Source: a virus. Taken from it: a stretch of DNA of 64,000 nucleotides. The stretch lies in the IMG/VR virus record IMGVR_UViG_3300025133_005699, positions 1-64,000 of that record; one strand, written 5' to 3'. Shown here one piece after another: positions 40,801-51,500 of this stretch (the first letter of the stretch is position 1; each line of letters opens with the position of its first letter). Both the position numbers and the translations under genes were made by a program. The notes under the pieces are model-generated. The model searched no databases. It was given only the letters and a program-made list of their open reading frames with translations, and was not told where the DNA came from.

Positions 40801-43800
40801 AAAGCTCAATGAACTATATGCTAAGGCTATTAGTAATGTAATTAGCGTCCAGCTAAAGGGAGCAGAGCGCCTAGCTAAGGCTCAAGGAAGAGACATGACC
40901 GTGGGAGATGTTAGGGCGGCAGAAGAAGCTAAAAGAAGAGCGCCATTACAGGCAAGAGGTCTTGTTGGAGGTGGAGTCGGCGCTACGCAAATACAGCTAG
41001 AAAGAAACAGACAGAAGGCTAGGGAGCTGGCCAATAGAGTTAAGGCAGAGGCTGAGGGCGGTCAAGACGCAGAAACAATAACCAATCTACAAAACGAACA
41101 AAAAAACCTAGCATCTGAGACCAACGCTCTTACGGAGAACCTTAAGAAACTTTCAGATCAGTCTAAGTTGGCCGCCGCCATTATGGGCGAGATAGATAAA
41201 GAAAAGGGAAAACGGGAGACAATAAGAGGTTTAATCTCCGAGTTTACCTTTGCTAGTAATCAGGGCCGGAAGGATATGGATAGGAATTTCATGGCTCTCC
41301 AGAGGGTGATGGAGACTGGGAGCTTGAATAGTATTCCGGACGAGATGAGGTCTGCTGTTGGAGGGTTATTAGGAACCCTTGAGGATATAGCGATTGGGCC
41401 ACAAGGTCAAACGGGTGGAGAAATCAAGAAGATGCTAGAGATGCAGATGGCTAACCAGCTTAAGATTAGAGCTACTGGTAGGCCGCTTACTGCGGAAGAG
41501 ATGCAGAGAATATTTGATAAAACAACAAAAGAAGAGAAACTTATAGATGACCTAAAAGCTCTTAATGCCGAAGAGGTTGCGGCGGCGACGGCTCTCGCTG
41601 ATCATCAAGCAGATAAGATTGACGACTTGTTGGTGGGAATTGAGAGACTCATTGCAACCCTAGAGGCTGCGCAAGCGAATGCTGGTAATGCGGCACAAGG
41701 TGCGATGCAGCAGATGCAGATACAAGGGCCTATGCATGGAGGGTTAATTCAGAGATTCGCAGAGGGTGGAACAACAAAAGCAGCAAGATATACATCGAGC
41801 AGTAAAAATATGTTCCAGCCGCGAGGCACAGATACTGTTCCCGCCATGCTTACTCCGGGTGAGTTTGTTATGCAGAAGAGCGCCGTGGATAGTATTGGGT
41901 TATCAACCCTAAGTTCTATGAATAGTGGCAAGAAGCCTATCTATAGGCAGGCGGGTGGTCCTGTTACGAGTTGGACGAATTTTAACCAAGAACAACTCAA
42001 TAAAGGTGTTCAGATATCGCCAGAATTACAGAAGATCCAAGACACTATTTTAAACGGTATAACTAATAGTATTAACAGTATCGATAAGTTAAATTTTGCA
42101 GAGCTTAATCCTGCGATTGATGGTAAAAAAATAATAGAGGCCGATACGGGCTGGCCGATGGGCGGAGCGAATTGGAAAAATTTTGAAATGGATACTGGGG
42201 CTGGCGGTGCTGTTTTTCTACAAAACGGTGCCTTAGCTAGGGCTGCGCTAAACGATAAGGCGAAGCAGGGGATTAAGGCGTGGAGTCTGCTGGCAACCCC
42301 TCTTGGTGCAATCAATGACCCCCTTCTGATGGCAAACCTTATGTTACAAAAATATGAGGGAAAAGATGCTGCTAGAGCTATCCAAGCCCATAGATTCTTT
42401 TACAATAAAACATATCCGAATGGTGGCCGCATAGGAAACAATAAAAACACGCTCGCTTATGACTGGTGGGATATTGACGAAAATACTGGGACTCGTAATA
42501 CGCTAACGGCTCTTGTGACCTCTTCAAGTACAGACGACGATACGATTCAGGGGGATATTTCAGGTGGCCTTATTCAAAGCGTAATGGGTTCTGGGCAGAT
42601 TAGGGACTGGTATAAGGATGGTGGAACAGGCGACTTGGGCTATAAAGATCTCGATAATGTTAAAAATGTGGAACGCACGGGCCCAGCGATGGCAAATATA
42701 TTTAAGCAATATACCGAAAATTCTACATGGCCATGGAAATCACATTCTTCAGATCTATATGGAGGGACTAGTGTAGCCGGTATAAATTATGGACTACCCT
42801 ATCCTCCTAGCGAAGAACGTGGATTAATAATTCCAAACCGAGCAACCGCCGGAACCCTTATGGGTAATCCGGGCAAGCAACAGTTTCAATGGTTGAGTGG
42901 TTCTCGTTTTAGGGGGACCAAGTCTGTAGAACAAAACGAAGAGTACTACCGCGCTTTGCTTAAGAGTGGGGAATTTAATGATGTGAAAATGCCGCTCTTC
43001 GTTATAGATCAGCTTGCTGGGGGAGCTATGAAGTCCGCATCTTCTGCTTATGGTAGCTTTTTGCACGACAATTTATTTAACGAAGCAATGCAGGGTCAGC
43101 TTAAAGAGTTTTATACAGACCCAAACGCGGCGACCGCAGAATTTCAAATGGGCAACATAGCCAACGCACTTACAAATGCCGCATATGGTAACTGGTCGGG
43201 TACACCCAACGCACAGGCTATGCTCAAAGTTGATGGTGCGATATCCGCAATGCCAAACTTTGAGCTAGATACGGCTGCAAAATCTGGGTTTACTGGCGGG
43301 CCTTTTGGAGACACTGAGGTAGCAAAGGCCTTTAAGGGAAAAGTTGGATACATTCCTTGGAGTCTTCAGCATGAGCCAGTGTTAAATCGCGGACTACTAC
43401 AGAATCTTATGGACATGCAGGCGAATGCCACGGGGAGACTCGCCGCAGCTAACAACATAACTAACGGTTGGGGCGCAGAGTTCACAAACCTTTGGAAGAA
43501 TAGCGACGCTGAAAATAAAGGTCAGTCGGCGGAATTTCTCGCAACAAAGATTTCAGAGCTTTTTAATAAGATAGAGGGAGGAAATGATGTTTGGGGAGCA
43601 CCTCTTTTGGGTGTCATCAAACAACAACAAGAAGCCGCTGCCGCCGACGCAGCAGCACAAGAAGCCGCCGCTGTGGAAGAGGTTGAAGGTAGGGTCGTGC
43701 CAAATCTAGATGTTTTCTATGGCGGTGATGCTCAAAAAGCACAGGCTTTACTGACGGCTCTTGGAGAATATCCGGGTCGCGACAAAGCACCAAAAGGTAT

Positions 43801-45559
43801 ATATCGAATGCCAGCATACTCAGGATTACGCGGAGAGGAGGGTGTCATTGATGAAAAAACGGGCAACCCAAGGCGAATCTTCGCCATAACAGATATCAAG
43901 CGTAATAAAGATCATTTTGATGCAATGTTCCCGTTCTTTAAGGAACTCAGTAACGAGATTTTGGGTATGGCAGGACAGGGCTATATTACGTCAGCTTCTA
44001 CGGATGGAGGTGTTGGGTTTAATCCACAGAAAATGGCAGACCTTGGCGGAGGAATAGGTGGGGCGAGTAGGGATGCTCTAGCGCGTTGGTCAACGCTGGA
44101 GGATGTATCCAGTTGGTATGGTAAAGACGGACTCCCAGATAGAGAAGCAGAGAAGATGATTGGCCTGTTTTGGAATTTTAAAAAGGTAAACACAGCTCTT
44201 AAAAAGATGCAGGGAAATGCACGAACAGCAATGCGAATGGCTGAGGAGCAAAATAACGGAATGTGGGCTAGATCTGGCCTGTTTGGTGGCGATGTCAAAA
44301 ATTATCCAGACTGGCTGAAACCCGCACAAAGAAATCAACCAAATCAACGACCAAACCAACAGCCAAACCAACCCCAGCAGATTCCCCAACAAAACGCACA
44401 AGGCCAAGCATTCGCAACAGGTGGCCCAGTAGGAATAGACTGGTCTCCAAGAGGAACTGACACCGTTCCCGCGATGCTAACACCCGGCGAGTTTGTTATG
44501 AAAAAATCCGCCGTAGACAAGTACGGCATAGGCTTTATGGCTGCTATTAATGAAGGCAGAGGAGGTTCTGGAGGATATATGCACGAAGGTGGTGTTGCTA
44601 GTGGTAGTGTTTCACAGTTTGGCCCACAAGAAGACTTGCGTATCGATAGAGTGTTAAGCAACACGAAAACAACCTCCAACACCGTTAAGAAGATAGCGGG
44701 CATGATAACCAATGTGGACAATAAAACCACTAATCAGGAAGACCTATTAAATAGTTTTAACACAATGAGTGAAGCTGATTCGGCACTTTCCGCCCAAATC
44801 CAGTCGGGACTCTCCGCCATACTCAATCAGCGAATAGACCTCCCCGAAGATCTTGGTGAGGGTATTGTTGGTCGTCTAACAGGTGAATTTTTGGCTCAGC
44901 TTGGCACCCTCAGACAGGAGATGGACACAGAGCATACAGACCTAAAGAAACAAAATCGACGAATGCTGAAGCGGACGCGGGGGAATTTCGGTATATTGGC
45001 AGGCGCCATACCAGCAATGATGAGACCTTTTAATCCGGCGGGACCCCCTCAGTTTATGGCCACGGGAGGTATGGCTAGAGGAACCGACACTGTTCCCGCA
45101 ATGTTAACTCCCGGCGAATTTGTAATGAAGAAAAGCGCTGTTGATAAGTATGGCGTAGGCTTTATGAGAAGCCTTAATAATGGTGCCTCTCCTACATCAA
45201 GGTCAAGAGGTGTACAATACCTTAAAAATGGAGACTTGGCAACATCGGGTGGCGGAAACCTCTTTGCGGGGGTCGGAGATATTGTTTCTTCAATTAGTGA
45301 CTCTTTATCTGCCTTTACTCAAGCTTTTAGCTTATTTAGTGGGCTTTCTAACCTGCTAAGCAATACAATTAATAGTATGGCAGACATGAACATAACCCAT
45401 AATATTAACATTAATGGAAGCGTAAACATTCCGGGCTTCTCAAAGAGGGCAGTCAAAAAGATAATTAACGCCGTAGTTGAAGAGGTTGTTGATGACGTAG
45501 ACGCGAAGATAGACCAAGCTTTTGCAGAGCGAGACAGGAACAACGAGAACAGAACATAA
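34892..45559 (+). CDS. Tail tape-measure protein, 3555 aa
   Basis: The N-terminal 450 residues match the phage-minor-tail/TP901 tape-measure domain: FEKEMLKISQVTGKS, LSGNLGVSSEELLNAARTL, GVFEAAGGKLNELIALF, TIATGFRTIFTRIQR and VEQLGGFRQIGKVIPLI occur in the family order. Five copies of a GTDTVPAMLTPGEFVM-type motif (residues about 483, 833, 2311, 3188 and 3397) separate later domains. Hydrophobic segments near 90-114, 1300-1327, 1406-1427 and 1481-1533 could enter the host membrane. Between motif copies 1 and 2 a nuclease-like segment is present (see findings). A run of Gly near residue 1258 marks a flexible linker. By the rule of about 0.15 nm per residue, the tail would be near half a micrometre. 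Confidence 0.93.
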   Translation: MSKFNLTAQLSLAPPTNVPQIVRQVNQQLQGIQMQINPVVNAKSLNQANQAVQRVGVSAKVTSKNLNTAAGSANSLGSALGAAARRFASITLATGFFLALTRALGSAVGRAIEFEKEMLKISQVTGKSVRSLRDLSNEVTRLSGNLGVSSEELLNAARTLSQAGFAADKVTGALKVLAQTDLAATFDNIKDTTEGAIAILSQFRKEVRAAGGEVQFLEMAMDSINAVSKSFAVESADLISVVRRTGGVFEAAGGKLNELIALFTSVRATTRETADTIATGFRTIFTRIQRSETIDSLRELGIVLQDTEGKFVGPMQAIARLSAGLQALDPRDFRFNEIVEQLGGFRQIGKVIPLIKQYTTSTEALAVANNAMGSTARDAGIAQQGLGNQFAQLKEKFDATVRSLADSDTFQTLATSAIKMAEAILRIVDALEPLLPMLTALAAFKLGQIAIPAFGKFAGISANAGGKIHGFAGGGMVPGRGNRDTVPAMLEPGEFVMRKSAVKKIGANNIAQMNNGYAAGGIVTGRRNNYGFKPNKKTFDKALTPEDKARLLGTSELASKETSEDAKVLAAIGKANATYGLSTGTVPGGFSLDASTKQVKEITSDKPLGSIPLTKMTAKDFQIFAKGIMAKVPGSTIDDVAQAQRSGVTTNATMQASSYPIASIVESGVRSQVDSDLQASAAQGLKDSVEETISRLQSSDAGATVKNMGLTLSRGAAQRAATTTSKDEQAVSSMVGFLFEGVIDAMSGATPAGERASFDLPRESVSSARPELVKLFGSQANQMKMAEVKSSFGKLSQIPTKLKTFIGEQSKVGQRTTGIDLKRVGFAKGGKPKGTDTVPAMLTPGEFVMKKSAAQGIGYSNLHRMNQSNGVNGYAAGGIVTGTRGFYGNGVPGGGASIGTIPGIESASKGFTQLAKSIGDLVGQLIRAGESITLGANSASEKLVQGANVLGPELSQAGQAFIGLPATILNLLDDGAVQLGTGLADAAKGIGSIDNIMIEALTASLAPFTAAMADASKGISAVDNIMNTTMTGAMAPLKTSLSLLDGEFKKFGKELMLKLKYFDILKKANTDLVTVMNDLGKKLIEKGDDFDILKPPIATVEQALIRVSGYLNNFYQIFTPLAGAVRQLSVAMQNQAGTIAASGAGVAAGAGGAALQGPMTQLAANMSRAAKIMSNIAIIGASLQRAMANMVASLNSGKGSINNITINSAATAQELAELKAELAKAQARILELETAAAQASTQMKKTGASGGAAAGGMMMGGGGGGGGQMGNNLMMAGMAAGMVAQSMDGLNDKTKTFVTDLTMIGMMLGMVAMSFSPILAGLFVLTGSSTTAAAALSAQTAATAVEVAASEAATLAKMQETGAGFSAAAIDAQKTVAGGAATIADRLKTVAAADAAKADAMKASAAMLAGGVMAGMAIAATYVIMRSKALGEQAKKLTEEYQDSIKGLQEGGAGTNLADAQAKVRAALQKEAEAAGATFSGFLAMTAAAIVVVVSAIALFIAGVATGGLAWAAAAAIFIGAAGAAGAEIGAAFATAEEAIGASTDALVASTFHAATALNGLTAANQAMELEQLSGVALMERQGQAFDDFYASSLQAAGAMASFQGMEAGMDQEFRGEMMDSDVFEAVKDGGVDAMKELSQAWFKMASDMKNGMNSAVDEMIKGGKSAKDAMDSAAIQGQLKKYGAAVEMATRLQMMMSGLQKQAAKQQLGLAGMTDAEMSRAQRLQVMAREKELIDAQSADTAKKASAAQEKSMRDRLEAEAKAKKAAAEKLAADIALAKQAYRSALALSTFEVAMVGLSGAMSMADMEFGALTGSIKQFKSVNDKLISTLASGNVSPEAEQAAMATAGQFGLEGETVALIQKMKDNEKIRKVLTEKGMEAFSGALEESAANLRFDEFMRDQGIDLSGLDADIRTEIMNMLEDGLQPGEIEEIMNKINGANEEQIKVLAELAKAQNDYVGALFKFGGEVVKLNELYAKAISNVISVQLKGAERLAKAQGRDMTVGDVRAAEEAKRRAPLQARGLVGGGVGATQIQLERNRQKARELANRVKAEAEGGQDAETITNLQNEQKNLASETNALTENLKKLSDQSKLAAAIMGEIDKEKGKRETIRGLISEFTFASNQGRKDMDRNFMALQRVMETGSLNSIPDEMRSAVGGLLGTLEDIAIGPQGQTGGEIKKMLEMQMANQLKIRATGRPLTAEEMQRIFDKTTKEEKLIDDLKALNAEEVAAATALADHQADKIDDLLVGIERLIATLEAAQANAGNAAQGAMQQMQIQGPMHGGLIQRFAEGGTTKAARYTSSSKNMFQPRGTDTVPAMLTPGEFVMQKSAVDSIGLSTLSSMNSGKKPIYRQAGGPVTSWTNFNQEQLNKGVQISPELQKIQDTILNGITNSINSIDKLNFAELNPAIDGKKIIEADTGWPMGGANWKNFEMDTGAGGAVFLQNGALARAALNDKAKQGIKAWSLLATPLGAINDPLLMANLMLQKYEGKDAARAIQAHRFFYNKTYPNGGRIGNNKNTLAYDWWDIDENTGTRNTLTALVTSSSTDDDTIQGDISGGLIQSVMGSGQIRDWYKDGGTGDLGYKDLDNVKNVERTGPAMANIFKQYTENSTWPWKSHSSDLYGGTSVAGINYGLPYPPSEERGLIIPNRATAGTLMGNPGKQQFQWLSGSRFRGTKSVEQNEEYYRALLKSGEFNDVKMPLFVIDQLAGGAMKSASSAYGSFLHDNLFNEAMQGQLKEFYTDPNAATAEFQMGNIANALTNAAYGNWSGTPNAQAMLKVDGAISAMPNFELDTAAKSGFTGGPFGDTEVAKAFKGKVGYIPWSLQHEPVLNRGLLQNLMDMQANATGRLAAANNITNGWGAEFTNLWKNSDAENKGQSAEFLATKISELFNKIEGGNDVWGAPLLGVIKQQQEAAAADAAAQEAAAVEEVEGRVVPNLDVFYGGDAQKAQALLTALGEYPGRDKAPKGIYRMPAYSGLRGEEGVIDEKTGNPRRIFAITDIKRNKDHFDAMFPFFKELSNEILGMAGQGYITSASTDGGVGFNPQKMADLGGGIGGASRDALARWSTLEDVSSWYGKDGLPDREAEKMIGLFWNFKKVNTALKKMQGNARTAMRMAEEQNNGMWARSGLFGGDVKNYPDWLKPAQRNQPNQRPNQQPNQPQQIPQQNAQGQAFATGGPVGIDWSPRGTDTVPAMLTPGEFVMKKSAVDKYGIGFMAAINEGRGGSGGYMHEGGVASGSVSQFGPQEDLRIDRVLSNTKTTSNTVKKIAGMITNVDNKTTNQEDLLNSFNTMSEADSALSAQIQSGLSAILNQRIDLPEDLGEGIVGRLTGEFLAQLGTLRQEMDTEHTDLKKQNRRMLKRTRGNFGILAGAIPAMMRPFNPAGPPQFMATGGMARGTDTVPAMLTPGEFVMKKSAVDKYGVGFMRSLNNGASPTSRSRGVQYLKNGDLATSGGGNLFAGVGDIVSSISDSLSAFTQAFSLFSGLSNLLSNTINSMADMNITHNININGSVNIPGFSKRAVKKIINAVVEEVVDDVDAKIDQAFAERDRNNENRT
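36337..36402 (+). repeat. Tape-measure DTVPAMLEPGEFVM motif, copy 1
   Basis: First and most diverged of five copies of the same motif in the tape-measure gene. The others lie at about 37390, 41824, 44455 and 45080. Each is followed by a KSAV-type helix and preceded by a Gly-rich linker. Confidence 0.8.
45080..45145 (+). repeat. Tape-measure GTDTVPAMLTPGEFVM motif, copy 5
   Basis: Last copy. It and copy 4 (about 44455) share the following helix KKSAVDKYG. The DNA of the two is similar but differs at several third positions. Confidence 0.8.
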
Positions 45560-48500
45560 TGGCAACAAAATCACTACATATACAGAATGATCAGACCGAC
45601 GATGCTGGTGTATACCAGCGTAACAGGGGTGCGGATCTTTTTATGGAAGCTCCCGGCGGAATTCAGCAGTTTACAAACTTTGACGCCAAAGTTACGTCTT
45701 ATAACAATAGTGGTAACGAGGTCAAAGCGGGATTCTTTGATAGCCCATATAGATATAGGGAAGTGTTCAGAACATACGGCAACGCCACCAATATGCCTTT
45801 CGAGTATGAGAATGGCCAGTACTCCCCAAGCGACATAAAGATTCTTGATGATATAGCTATCGTTGCCTATAAAGAGCATAGCCAATCAGTTTATACTGTT
45901 AATCAGGAACTAGAAGGCGGGCATGTCATTATAAAAGTTACATATGAAAAGACTGGCGAAAAGGTTGAAGCTTTTAGAAGTGTTGATCTTAATAGCGGGT
46001 TGGTCATTCCGGACCTTGGAACCGCAGCTAGAAACTTAACGGAGTTTACTGGTAGCAACGAGATACCGGGCACTAATGCTGGCATAAATGCTGGATATAG
46101 TATTCAACCTATTGGAGATGTTGCTGATGCTTTGGGGATAGGTCCGACTACTGAGAGTGGAAGTACTGGGCCATGCGCTGATGGTTTAGTAGGGGATACT
46201 TGGACTTGGAATATGTCCGAAGAGGAGCCGGGATGGACAATAACCTCTCCGGGGGAATGTGCAGCGGCAGGGTGCGGCAGCCTGCCTCCTGCTTATGAGG
46301 GGGGGTCTGATCTTGAAACAGGAGTAGGGCGTTGTGGTGTGGATGATACGATTGTATATGATCCGTTTGTATCCGATGATGATATCCCGAAGAAGGTTAA
46401 CGAGGGGGTTCAAGGTTGCGCAGGTCCGACAATGCCCGCAGACGCACTAGAGAATAAAGACAGCGCAATATTCTTCAGTCAGGTAAAGAACAAAAAGGGC
46501 GAAATTATTGACGTTCTTCAGGGGCTTGTGGTTGATTTTACACACGGTTCAACACCTGATGACGCAACACTGTTAAGCCTCAAGAGCATGTCTAATGCTA
46601 ACTTGATATGGGTAGATGAGTGCTCCGCCGATTACGTGACTTACTATTATAAGGTTCCGGTCCCGCTGTCAGGTTACTACTACCAATACGGACAGAAGAC
46701 CCAGTGCGGAAGAGTGGATATTTTTGAGCGGCGTAGCGGGACTATAACAGCTGTTGACGGGAATAAGATTACGGTAACAGGACCAACTGGAGATGGTGAG
46801 TTTGATATTCATCTGCTGAATGACTACGATAGAATTAAAATTGTTTCTGGGGTAAACGAAACTAAAAAAGATCACCCCCATCCTATTAACGGAATTAAGT
46901 ACGTTAAACGACTTCCTGATTTGTATAATTCTGAAACAGAGAAATATGATATCCCTGTGGATAATCAGTATTATATATATGATGATGAAAACTTAACAAT
47001 GGAAACAGAGACCTCGTCTCTTAGGGGTACCGATGGGCTACTATGGGCTTTTCAGCCGGACGACCCTAACTCTCGCACCGCAATGCCGTGGAGCACCGCT
47101 GGTTCGAACAAAGGCGCAGTTGGGGTTTGGAGATATAAGCAAACATTGTTTTCCCCTCACGGCCTCAACGGAGATGGTGTGATATCTCGCGGGACTACAC
47201 CCTATATAAACGCGATGGGCATAGCGCCAATATCTGATTATGGGGGTGGATATGATGGCGCAATGGAGGACGATATAGAAAGAGTCAGCGATATTCGCAA
47301 TGCTATGCATTTAATGGCGTGGGGATATAGGTTTGGTCAGGCAATAGATATTATAAAACAGCCCGGCACAGATTATTACTGGCTTGCTATTAGCGAGCTG
47401 GGGAATATAGCCAATGCAGATAGTGGAATGACTTATTTTGGGGAGATTCAGACTGTTACTGGCATGAGCCCTGTAGTTAACGTTCCGACTTACGATGAGG
47501 AGGGCAAAATTAACGGATATATAAAACGAGGTATAGGTCTACAAGCAGCTATTGACTTCGGTCTAGATCCCACAACGAAGGGGCTAGCCACGATATTTAT
47601 AAATCATGAGACTGGTAAATATGATCAATCTATCGACTGGAACAACATAGGAAACTATTCTTACGGCGGGTTCGAGGATGATATAAAAAGCGCGAAGAAG
47701 GGTATAACCACAACTATTGTTTCTCCCTTTGGGTATCAATCCGTTCCGCCACTTAGCAAAGGATATGGGAAGGTTTGGCTTTACAAGGTAAGCATGAATA
47801 GTGCTGACTCTGCTATTCAGGCAATAGAAACCCCTGAGGAGATTAATGCGGGAACAAGAAATGGTCACGTTTCCTCAACTTCCGTTTTTACAAGGCGCCT
47901 GATGGATGTGTTCGCAACGGTCGGAGGTTTGTACTGGTTTAGAGCATGGATTTCTAACCTTAAGGCTGGACTGACTGGGTCGCCAAAACATTTCAAGACC
48001 CATAGAAGTAATGTCAACACCGGCAGTTTTGGCACCACGGCTTCTGATCAAATCCATTATAATTTTGGATACCCCGAAAGATGGGCACCTTCATGGATAG
48101 ATGGAGACGAAGACGAATATGGAAATCCGGGCGGATTTGATTCGGGTACGGGTGCTGATCTGCCCGACGGCGGTATGATGGGCGGCATGGGTATGGGCGG
48201 TGACGGTATGGGCGGTGACGGTATGGGCGGTGACGGTATGGGCGGTGACGGTGGCGACGGAGTCGAACCTGTCAGTCGTTCCGCTGGTACAAACCTATTG
48301 TTTGTTAAGTCGCAGAAGTTCGTAGCTGAGCTAATTACATATCAAGAAGAGTTCTCAAAAACGTGGGGCGATTCCGACGGGGGTGTTGATTTGTTTCGAG
48401 AATGGGTGATTCCTTATTATAGGACTAACGAGTCTCCGTTTCACCCCTATCAAACATCCATGAATGCCATGACTAATGGCTTTAAATTCGCTGACGGGTT

Positions 48501-51500
48501 TGGCTTTAATATATGTATGAAGGTTGACGATATTACAGATGGAAATAAGCCAATAATAGCTATTGCAAATACGGTATTCCCATATTTACCCAGTATTAGT
48601 AGAACGGCGGACGCTGCCCTGCAATCAATGCAGCAAGAATTAGATAGGCTTAAAAGGAGGGGGTATGAAGACGCAAACACTCAGAGCTTTATAGACAGAC
48701 ATACCAAAACGAATGAGTTTATTACAGACTTTCTTAGTGATGGAAGCGGAGAAGCTATAGATCTTGCCAGTATGGCTAGAAATGGATCAATTTTCATACA
48801 TAATTGTAACCAGCCGGTAAATACTCAGGAGTTAGACTACACGTTAAGAGTCTCCCGGATGGACGCTATCCCCGAAGACCCTCGACTTGGTTGGCTAAAT
48901 AAGAAATATCAAGGAAATTATTTTTATGAGTACAACTATTGGTATAGCGATCCCCCATCGATGATGTTTAGAGATGGGTCACTTCTTGTCGGCACAGATG
49001 AGGGTCGAATTAAAGTGTTTAAAGAGGAGTCTCTATCAACGCATAGATATAAAGCTAAACGGATGCAGAACTATCCGACTCAACACAGTAGGTTTATCAC
49101 CATTGGCGGCGTTGATTACCTTCTTCCAGAAAATAAAGCGGCTGGGGGCTTTGCGGGGGGTATGGATACGGGCCAGAGCATAATGGACGGCGATATGGGC
49201 GGTGATATGGGCGGCGGCATGGGCGGCGGCATGGGCGACAACAGCTATATACCAGACACACCCGTAGAGGGTTCGGGCTATAAGTATTTTACCGACGAAG
49301 AGAAAAAACACATGAAGAAAGGCTTCTGGGCGAATAACGGGATGCTCGGCGATAGCGGCACCTCCGAGGGGGATGTGGATTATCTCGATACGTGGGTATG
49401 GAACGCGGGCCCGGGTGGCTACGACTACATGATAGACAGCGGTGTAACTGGATGGGCCAGCCTCCAGAGCCTCCTCGACGCTGGGCATGGCAGAGAAAGT
49501 TATGCTCCCGCTGGTTTTGTACCAATGATAACGGAAGATGATAAACCGGCAGATTATGTTTCCGTTTATCGCAATTACTCTCACTACTATATCAATCCTA
49601 CTAGCGATGTTCTCACGACCCCTATTATGCCAGTGGGTGAACGTTTCATGCACACAGCAACCATATCCAAAGACAGGCACCCTGCTTATACTCTTGAGAA
49701 CCAGAAAGACCCAAGGGTTCTACCCAAAGACGAAAGGAATATATTACTTGGTCAGCCTTTTGGGTATCTATTTAGATGTGATAATGGACTTCTCGTTACT
49801 CACGGAGCTTCTTATACTAACGAGTTTGATATTGAGGGCAAGAGTCTAGCCCATAGGTTATATCTATACGAGGTAAATAAGGATGGGTTTTTTGACTTCT
49901 TCCAGAAGATAACTCCGGCTACTAGCAATATGGCCAATGGGCTTATTCCCACAAACGGCATTCAGAATAAATACAATAGAGATGGCAATACTACTAGATA
50001 TCGCACATTAGATATTCCAAAAGAATCTGTACCAAATTATGTCAATATCTTTCCCGAAGGATCTATAACTTTTGAAGAGAAGATAGAAGAAAGCAGAACA
50101 ATAGCATACCTAATGAAAAATATGTATGACGTTCTGTCTGGGATGGTGGTATTGATGACTCCTTACGGGAATGCCGTATTTAGCGATAGCGGAGCCTCTA
50201 AGAGCTATGATTTTATTAGCGACCACAGAAGCTCTCAGGTGTCTCCGTATTTCTCATTCACAGAAGAGTTTAATGCAAAAAATCCATATAACCTTAACAA
50301 TATGTACTCATATCGTGAGGGTCTTGGCATTGATTACCCCGCAAATATCTATGATGTAAATGATGAGCATAGCGGCCTATGTGCCTTCTATAACATAGAA
50401 ACCAGCTCATCACAATATAACTCAATTAGAATATTAAAAAGTGTAATATTTACAATTGATGTAGAAGAAAATACCACCCTTAAGGGTGCGGATGACTCTG
50501 ACATTGCACAAGTTTTGCCGATTTTAACATTCTATAAAGACGACCCTAGAAAGACAATAACACAAACGGCAGTTGCTGATGCGATGGGGGGCGGAACCAA
50601 GCTGCCTTATGGGCCTAATTCGGTTTACAATCCTAACTCGCCACACAGCCCTCTCTACGCCGATGGACTTCAAGATAGCGCAGCCCTAATAAAATATCCT
50701 ACTTATCGCAGAACCAGTGTTGCTGGAGATCAGGGTTGGCGCGCAACAGTAGTCATAGATGGGCCTACTCTGTCCGCTCTTTCCGCGCATGGGTCGTTAA
50801 TTAAGAATTCTAACGACAACAAGACTATTCTTTATAATGATGGAAATGGATATACAGATGGGTCTTACAGTCAAACGTTTGATGATGTAAACAAAGCTAG
50901 CTTTGATTCTAGGGCTCAGGTTGAAAGCACTTTAGTTGTAGGTCTGATGTCTCATAACACTCAAACTTCAGACTTTGACGGAATCTATAGAACGAAGTGG
51001 GTAGCTGGGGACGAGAATAAAGGAACGTGGGGTCAAGAACTTAACTATATCCCATACAGTAAGCCATTTGATATTTCCTCCAACGTGCACTCATTTATAA
51101 ATAAAGCTAAAATATCATCCGTTAAGCTTGCTTACAATGACTATGATCTTGGAGATATAAGGAGGTTTCGGTGTGCATCTTTCCGTGAGAATCAACACTC
51201 ACCATCTGTTTTTTTTACGCGCCTTGAGGGAAATGATGCTCCGACAAAATTTGCACAGCCGGGCACTGAAGGGTTTTTAAGAATGGGAAGATCTAAAACC
51301 CCTGCGCTTTTTGATATAGAAGGTACAGTTCTTGGTGGCACAAATAGTGAATCTATACAGATAGTACAATCTGCTAGTTATGATTTTTGGGGTGAATGGG
51401 CCGTTAATTACGTTGCGGATTACGTTAGTCACTCTTCAGATATTCAAAAACCAGAGTTCTTAAGTCTCTCAATATACTCTGCACCCCAAAGCTCTAAAAG

